From contig JAWXBO010000167.1 of the NCBI GenBank assembly GCA_034440175.1, forward strand, positions 1 through 6,089: a stretch of DNA of 6,089 bases. The letters run 5' to 3'. This stretch comes from SZUA-430 sp034440175. Lineage in GTDB: Bacteria > Pseudomonadota > Alphaproteobacteria > Micropepsales > Micropepsaceae. Position 1 is the stretch's first letter. Every line of letters begins with the position of its first letter. Shown one piece after another: positions 1 through 6,089 of this stretch. Below the pieces are notes generated by a model. That model worked only from the letters and a program-made list of their open reading frames with translations. It did no database searches and had not been told where the DNA came from. The translations under genes were made by a program, and so were the position numbers.

Positions 1-2454
<2,454 letters not shown>

Positions 2455-2498
2455 GGGGTTTGGTGAAACGCTCGAAGCCGCTTGAACCTGCGGCAATG

Positions 2499-2530
2499 AA
2501 AAAGGGCCAGACTTTCGTCCGGCCCTTTTT
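2499..2530. terminator. Bidirectional intrinsic terminator between metH and the small minus-strand gene
   Basis: A perfect 10-bp inverted repeat (AAAAAGGGCC at 2499-2508, GGCCCTTTTT at 2521-2530) encloses an A/C mismatch, three more pairs (GAC/GTC) and a TTTC tetraloop. The GC-rich core ends in a T tract when read in either direction. It lies 44 nt after the metH stop on the plus strand and 29 nt after the stop of the 25-codon ORF on the minus strand, so it most likely ends both convergent transcripts. Confidence 0.92.
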
Positions 2531-2559
2531 GAATTCCCCGATGGTTCGCGTTGTGGCAG

Positions 2560-2637
2560 CTATAGGATCCCAATCACTATTGCACCAAGAAATGCGAACA
2601 CCATCCCCGTCGTGATTAAGCTCAGCTGTTGTCTCAT
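2560..2637 (-). CDS. Small single-span membrane protein, 25 residues (unrecognised)
   Basis: ATG at 2637-2635, TAG at 2562-2560, 25 codons, too short for usual gene calling. The peptide starts MRQQ and is then almost wholly hydrophobic from Leu5 to Leu25 (pieces: LSLITTGMVF, AFLGAIVIGIL). There is no charge after Arg2, which suggests one transmembrane helix with the N-terminus in the cytoplasm by the positive-inside rule. Gly11, Ala15, Ala19 and Gly23 are spaced exactly four apart and would form a small-residue stripe on one helix face. Support for it being a gene comes from its complete setting: AAGGAG 6 nt before the ATG, a TTGGGA/CATAAT promoter with a 17-bp spacer, and a strong terminator 29 nt after the stop. 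It uses several codons that are rare in GC-rich genomes (AGA, TTA, ATA, CTA). I do not recognise a family and assign no function. Small membrane peptides often bind larger membrane proteins, but that is inference only. The alternative is a small RNA with an incidental ORF. Confidence 0.68.
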   Translation of the reverse strand: MRQQLSLITTGMVFAFLGAIVIGIL

Positions 2638-2643
2638 TAGCGG

Positions 2644-2649
2644 CTCCTT
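2644..2649 (-). promoter_or_regulatory. Strong ribosome binding site of the 25-codon ORF
   Basis: AAGGAG on the minus strand, complementary to the 16S rRNA tail, ends 6 nt before the ATG at 2637. It is the main evidence that the short ORF is translated and fixes its start codon. Confidence 0.72.
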
Positions 2650-2665
2650 CGTTTAGGGTGCCGTG

Positions 2666-2694
2666 ATTATGCCTCAATTTGTCGCGGGTCCCAA
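2666..2694 (-). promoter_or_regulatory. Predicted sigma70-type promoter of the 25-codon ORF
   Basis: On the minus strand, a -35 box TTGGGA (2694-2689) and a -10 box CATAAT (2671-2666) are separated by 17 bp. An A at 2659 sits at the expected start distance, which would give a 5' leader of about 22 nt that carries the AAGGAG site and little else. The promoter plus the terminator at 2499-2530 predicts a transcript of about 160 nt. No operator is evident. Similar box pairs occur by chance, so the call leans on its agreement with the RBS, ORF and terminator. Confidence 0.55.
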
Positions 2695-2893
2695 GACAAT
2701 TCGATACGGCAGTGCAGCAAATTTGTACGTGCATCAAGGCAAGCCATTGAACTGTAAGTATTTTCGAAGGTGGTTTGCAGTTAAGGCTGCGAGCGTGTCT
2801 TTGCGCGCGCAACTTCGATTTACATGCGGTGGTTGAATGCGTTGCGTTTTCTATACGCTGTGTTGCGTATTTGGCACGTCACTTGGCCTGCAC
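2695..2893. other. Intergenic stretch with no supported gene
   Basis: This lies between the end of the oxoprolinase operon and the promoter of the small gene. Base composition is less GC-rich than in the flanking genes. It holds a 12-bp perfect palindrome (2801-2812), a weak 6-bp hairpin (2853-2870) and a weak hairpin at 2775-2792 with one G-T pair. None is followed by a T run on the minus strand, so I see no clear terminator for the operon. Short ORFs on both strands here lack convincing ribosome binding sites. Confidence 0.6.
2801..2812. repeat. 12-bp perfect palindrome TTGCGCGCGCAA
   Basis: The sequence equals its own reverse complement over 12 bp and lies in noncoding DNA about 80 bp beyond the operon's last stop codon. 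It could be a binding site for a dimeric protein or a chance GC-alternating stretch. Nothing in the context favours one reading. Confidence 0.3.
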
Positions 2894-3586
2894 CTAGTAG
2901 TGCAATTTCATCGGGCTGCGACTGTCGCGAGCGAGTTTGCACATGTCGTAGAACACCGCGAAGCCGTATTGCGTTTGGGTTTCAAACGACACCGTTTCTT
3001 CGAGGGTATGGGCGCGCCATCCAGCAATGTGTTCGGGGCTCGCTTTCCAGTTTGACTCGTTGAGGTGTTCAAGCGCCTTCCACAAAACGTCAATTGAGCC
3101 CGCCCGGCTTGGCTGGCCTGATGGGTCTTTCATACCAATGCCGAATTGAAAGCTGGCGGGAAGCCAGAGGCTGCAGTTGATGATCTCCCACAAAGTGTTT
3201 TTCTTCGGCTCTTTCATCATGGCGTCGAAGGCCGGGTCGCCATTCCAGGTTTTCTGGAAGTCAGCTGGGCGTGGCAGAAGGCCCGTTGAGGTGTAGGCGG
3301 TGAGCAGAATCACACCGCCATAGCCGTGAAAGCCGACGTCGCCCACCTGATAAGGCGGCAGCATGCCTTCCTGCCAGGCCAGTGGTTCGCTGAGGTGTTC
3401 CTTGAGTTTGTTCGAGGCATCTTCGCGCCACTGGGTGACGATACCCTGGAGTTCGACTGGATCGTTGACCGCGTTGGGGTCCTTTGGCGTATTGAACGGC
3501 GAGTCTGCGCCGCCGCGTGTACGGCTGTTTTGCCATTGTTCCGAATAGTACCGGGTCAGCGTGCCAACAAAGAGATCGACGATCAT
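2894..3586 (-). CDS. Conserved-looking hypothetical protein, Trp-rich, 230 residues, coupled to 5-oxoprolinase
   Basis: I do not recognise this family. The ATG at 3586 is 8 nt after the oxoprolinase stop, and its AAGG site overlaps that stop codon, so co-transcription and coupled translation are likely; this also fixes the start. The product begins MIVDLFVGTLTRYY, has no signal peptide or membrane segment, and looks like a soluble cytoplasmic protein. It carries 9 Trp in 230 residues, well above typical content, spread along the chain. Noticeable blocks are VGDVGFHGYGGVILLTAYTS (about 80-100), a Pro/Asp/Lys-rich stretch before LWEIINCSLWLPASFQFG in the middle, and EETVSFETQTQYGFAVFYDM near the C-terminus. 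There are only two Cys and no obvious nucleotide-binding, DNA-binding or protease motif. Codon use resembles the neighbouring gene, and the frame is intact to the TAG at 2896-2894, so it looks like a real native gene. A role in 5-oxoproline or peptide metabolism is suggested only by position. Confidence 0.82.
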   Translation of the reverse strand: MIVDLFVGTLTRYYSEQWQNSRTRGGADSPFNTPKDPNAVNDPVELQGIVTQWREDASNKLKEHLSEPLAWQEGMLPPYQVGDVGFHGYGGVILLTAYTSTGLLPRPADFQKTWNGDPAFDAMMKEPKKNTLWEIINCSLWLPASFQFGIGMKDPSGQPSRAGSIDVLWKALEHLNESNWKASPEHIAGWRAHTLEETVSFETQTQYGFAVFYDMCKLARDSRSPMKLHY

Positions 3587-3592
3587 CGAGTG

Positions 3593-3596
3593 CCTT
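3593..3596 (-). promoter_or_regulatory. AAGG ribosome binding site overlapping the oxoprolinase stop
   Basis: On the minus strand AAGG ends 6 nt before the ATG at 3586 and includes two bases of the upstream TAA stop (3597-3595). This arrangement favours re-initiation by ribosomes finishing the oxoprolinase and supports a two-gene operon. Confidence 0.6.
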
Positions 3597-6089
3597 AAGA
3601 TTTGCTGCTCCTGCCGTAGCCTCCGCCGCCCGGGGTTTCAATGATAAAAACGTCACCTGGTGCGACGGTGATGGAGGCGCAGCCCCCGAGGTCAGTTACT
3701 TTCCCGCCGGCGCGTTCGACGCGGTTGGCGCCCAACGTTGCGTTTGCGCCGCCTTTGATGCCAAACGGCGGGGTGCGGCGGCGGGTCGAGAGGATGCCTG
3801 CCTGCATGGGTTCGTTGAACTGAATTTCGCGAATGACGCCGTCGCCGCCGCGGTGCGCGCCCGCGCCGCCGGAGTTTTCACGAATGGCAAAGCGGCGGAC
3901 CCGCACAGGGTAGCGCCATTCCAGCACTTCAGGGTCGGTAAGCCTGGAATTTGTCATGTGGGTGTGAACGGCGCTGGCGCCGTCAAAGGTTGGTCCGGCG
4001 CCCGCGCCACCGCAGATCGTTTCGTAATACTGATGGCGTTCATTGCCGAAGGTGAAGTTGTTCATCGTGCCCTGGCTGGCGGCGAGAACGCCGAGGCTTG
4101 CGAACAATGCGTCGGTGATGGCCTGGCTGGTTTCGACATTGCCGGCGACGACGGCGGCAGGATAGTCCGGGTTGAGCATGGAGCCTTTAGGGGCGATAAT
4201 TTTCAACGGGCGCAAGCAGCCGGCGTTTAATGGGATGTCGTTGTCGATCAGGCATCGGAAGACGTAGAGCACGGCGGCCGTTGTGACCGAGCGTGGGGCA
4301 TTGAAGTTGGTTGGCCGCTGGGCGCTGGTGCCGGTGAAGTCGATGGTGGCACTGCGTGATGGGTGATCGACCGTCACCCGGACGCGGATGATGGCGCCGT
4401 CATCCATTTCGTGCTCGAACGCGCCGTTGTCGATGGCGCCGATGACGCGGCGGACTTGCTCTTCGGCATTGTCCTGGACGTGCCCCATGAAGGCCTCGAC
4501 GACGCTGTGTCCCTGCTGGCTGCAGAGGCTTTCAAGTTCGTCCGCACCTTTCACGCAGGCGGCGATTTGCGCTTTGAGGTCGGCGATGTTTTGCGTGGGG
4601 TTGCGGGCGGGATATTTGCCTGAGCTCAGGATGGTTCGCACCGATGCTTCGTCGAACCGGGCGCCGGACATGATGCGGTCGCCGTTGAACAGCACGCCTT
4701 CCTCATCGACATGGGTTGAGTGTGGCGGCATCGAACCCGGTGATATTCCGCCGACATCGGCGTGATGACCGCGTGCGGCGACGAAGAAGGCGGGCTTGCT
4801 GCCGGGGGGCATAAACACCGGCATGACGACAGTGATGTCTGGCAGATGCGTGCCCCCGGCATAGGGCGCGTTGACTGCGAAGGCGTCGCCCGGCGCCAGG
4901 TGAGCTTCGTGCTGATCGAGGATGGCGCGGACGCTGTCGCCCATGGAGCCCAGATGCACCGGCATGTGCGGGGCGTTAGCGACGAGATTGCCTGCTGCAT
5001 CAAAGATGGCGCAGGAAAAATCCAGACGCTCCTTGATGTTCACCGACGACGCGGTCTTTTCGAGCGTAACGCCCATTTGTTCAGCGATGGACATAAACAG
5101 GGCGTTGAAGATTTCCAGGCGGATGGGATCGGCAGTCGTGGATGATTGTGCAGCCGATTTCGGGTTCGGGTTTTGGCTGAGCACGAGATTGCCATCGGCG
5201 CGGTAGTCCGCACTCCAACCCGGATCGATGACGATGGTCGAGTTGGGTTCGATGATGAGGGCGGGGCCGTTGACCTTGTCGCCAGGATCAAGTGCGTCGC
5301 GCAAGTAGATTGGGGTGTCGTGGCGGCGGCCTTCGACGAACAGTTTGGTCGAGGCCTGGGGCCGGAGAGGCGCGCCGCCGCGTTTGGCTTGTGGCGGTGG
5401 AAGTGCTGGAGCTTGTGATTGTCCGGCCGCATCGACCGCCATTGTTTCGACGATGAGTTCGCGGCCTTGATCCCAGAAACCGAAGCGTTGGCTGTGGGCC
5501 TCGGCAAATCTGGTTTCGATGTCGTTGAGTTCACCGAATGCGATGGCGAGTGTGGTGTCGGTGCCGTGGTAGCGCAGTTGCAGCGTTTGTGTAGTTTGGA
5601 TGGCCGTGGCGGCGATGCCTTGGGCGGTGACTTCGTCGATGGCCGCGTGTGCAAGCGTTGCAAAATTGTGCTGCAATGCGGGCATCAAACTGGCGCTGAG
5701 TGGTGCTTCGACGGCTTTTTCGCGCCGCGCTTGAACCTGCGCGAAGCCCATGCCGAAGGCGGACAAGACGCCGGCGAAGGGGTGGATCATGATGGTGCGC
5801 ATGCCCAGCGCTTCGGCGACGCAGCAGGCAAGCTGTGCACCGGCGCCACCGAAACATTGTAGTGCATAGGTGGTGACGTCGGCGCCTTGGGCGATGGAGA
5901 TTTTTTTGATCGCTTCGGCCATATTGGCGGCGGCGATTTTCTGAAAACCCTCGGCGGTTTCCTCTGGGCTCTTTCCCAATTCGCGTGCGAGGGCTGCAAA
6001 TTTTCCGGCGACGATGACGGTGTCGATGGGTTGCGCGGCACCCAACCCGAAGACATGCGGGAAAAATTCGGAACTGATGCGGCCTGTCA
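3595..6089 (-). CDS. ATP-dependent 5-oxoprolinase, HyuA-HyuB fusion (N-terminus outside window)
   Basis: The family cleaves 5-oxo-L-proline to L-glutamate with ATP hydrolysis in the cytoplasm; HyuA is the ASKHA-fold ATPase part and HyuB the ring-opening part. The frame is open to the right edge and begins TGRISSEFFPHVFGLG, a block typical of 5-oxoprolinases, so the TTG at 6045 is internal. About 830 residues of an expected 1200 or so are visible. The HyuA C-terminal part includes HPFAGVLSAFGMGFAQV and IIEPNSTIVIDPGW (to about 5215). After a Ser/Thr/Pro/Asn linker, HyuB runs from DPIRLEIFNA (5130) to TPGGGGYG near 3605. HyuB blocks include TNIKERLDFSCA-like VNIKERLDFSCA, VNAPYAGGTHLPD, RGHHADVGGISPGSMPPHST (about 4773), GNVETSQ, CGGAGAGP and HTHMTNSRLTDPE. 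These match mammalian-type OPLAH more closely than separate hydantoinase or acetone carboxylase subunits. An oddity is GGAGAQLAC (5850-5824), where relatives usually carry His at the Leu position. The ATP phosphate motif would lie upstream. Substrate is inferred from similarity; another cyclic amide is possible. Confidence 0.92.
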   Translation of the reverse strand, partial: TGRISSEFFPHVFGLGAAQPIDTVIVAGKFAALARELGKSPEETAEGFQKIAAANMAEAIKKISIAQGADVTTYALQCFGGAGAQLACCVAEALGMRTIMIHPFAGVLSAFGMGFAQVQARREKAVEAPLSASLMPALQHNFATLAHAAIDEVTAQGIAATAIQTTQTLQLRYHGTDTTLAIAFGELNDIETRFAEAHSQRFGFWDQGRELIVETMAVDAAGQSQAPALPPPQAKRGGAPLRPQASTKLFVEGRRHDTPIYLRDALDPGDKVNGPALIIEPNSTIVIDPGWSADYRADGNLVLSQNPNPKSAAQSSTTADPIRLEIFNALFMSIAEQMGVTLEKTASSVNIKERLDFSCAIFDAAGNLVANAPHMPVHLGSMGDSVRAILDQHEAHLAPGDAFAVNAPYAGGTHLPDITVVMPVFMPPGSKPAFFVAARGHHADVGGISPGSMPPHSTHVDEEGVLFNGDRIMSGARFDEASVRTILSSGKYPARNPTQNIADLKAQIAACVKGADELESLCSQQGHSVVEAFMGHVQDNAEEQVRRVIGAIDNGAFEHEMDDGAIIRVRVTVDHPSRSATIDFTGTSAQRPTNFNAPRSVTTAAVLYVFRCLIDNDIPLNAGCLRPLKIIAPKGSMLNPDYPAAVVAGNVETSQAITDALFASLGVLAASQGTMNNFTFGNERHQYYETICGGAGAGPTFDGASAVHTHMTNSRLTDPEVLEWRYPVRVRRFAIRENSGGAGAHRGGDGVIREIQFNEPMQAGILSTRRRTPPFGIKGGANATLGANRVERAGGKVTDLGGCASITVAPGDVFIIETPGGGGYGRSSKS

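Noticed and set aside
2477..2494. GCCGC/GCGGC hairpin just after metH
   Set aside because: The stem is only 5 bp with an 8-nt loop and no T tract; the adjacent 2499-2530 stem is far stronger and explains termination.
2667..2747. 26-codon minus-strand ORF starting MACLDARTN
   Set aside because: No ribosome binding site, no promoter, and it overlaps the predicted -35/-10 boxes of the small membrane gene.
2669..2836. 55-codon plus-strand ORF starting MPQFVAGPKT
   Set aside because: Only a distant AGGG lies upstream, third positions are not G/C-biased as in the flanking genes, and it covers the promoter of the minus-strand unit.
2853..2870. ATACGC/GCGTAT hairpin as terminator of the oxoprolinase operon
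   Set aside because: The stem is only 6 bp with AT at its base, and on the minus strand it is followed by AGAAAACG, not a T run.
2824..3063. Plus-strand ORFs starting MRWLNALRF and MRCVFYTLC
   Set aside because: They lack ribosome binding sites and mostly lie antisense to the coupled 230-residue gene.
3517..4230. Long plus-strand ORF antisense to the oxoprolinase
   Set aside because: A shadow of the HyuB coding strand in GC-rich DNA; Ala/Gly/Arg-rich with no motif and no start signal.
5040..5663. 207-codon minus-strand ORF in another frame of the oxoprolinase
   Set aside because: An overlapping shadow frame, rich in Ser/Pro/Arg/Thr, while the conserved protein is in the main frame.
6043..6045. 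TTG as the start of the 5-oxoprolinase
   Set aside because: The frame stays open to the right edge and encodes the conserved RISSEFFP block upstream of this codon.

Overview
The window reads as a piece of GC-rich proteobacterial chromosome, most likely from an alphaproteobacterium. This placement rests on the MetH and 5-oxoprolinase sequences and on codon third positions rich in G and C; it is an inference, not a measured assignment. I see no mobile element, CRISPR array, tRNA or rRNA. Most of the DNA is ordinary metabolic core. The part worth a closer look is the roughly 440-bp gap between the two large genes.

Layout. Positions 1-2454 (+) hold the C-terminal two thirds of cobalamin-dependent methionine synthase (metH), cut by the left edge. 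A strong stem-loop at 2499-2530 with A and T tracts on its two sides follows; it can terminate transcription in both directions. Facing metH across it, on the minus strand, is a compact unit too short for normal gene calling. It has a sigma70-type promoter (2666-2694), a full AAGGAG ribosome binding site (2644-2649) and a 25-codon ORF (2560-2637) for a single-span membrane peptide, then the shared terminator. Positions 2695-2893 hold no gene I can support. From 2894 to the right edge, on the minus strand, lies a two-gene operon: a fused HyuA-HyuB ATP-dependent 5-oxoprolinase (3595-6089, N-terminus cut by the right edge), then an unrecognised tryptophan-rich 230-residue protein (2894-3586) that starts 8 nt after the oxoprolinase stop codon.

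How the genes relate. MetH remakes methionine from homocysteine with 5-methyltetrahydrofolate. 5-Oxoprolinase returns 5-oxoproline, a by-product of glutathione and glutamine/glutamate chemistry, to glutamate. Both touch sulfur amino acid and glutathione metabolism, but they are convergent and separately transcribed, so a functional link is only a guess. The short spacing suggests the 230-residue protein is made together with the oxoprolinase. The small membrane peptide appears to be an independent transcription unit.
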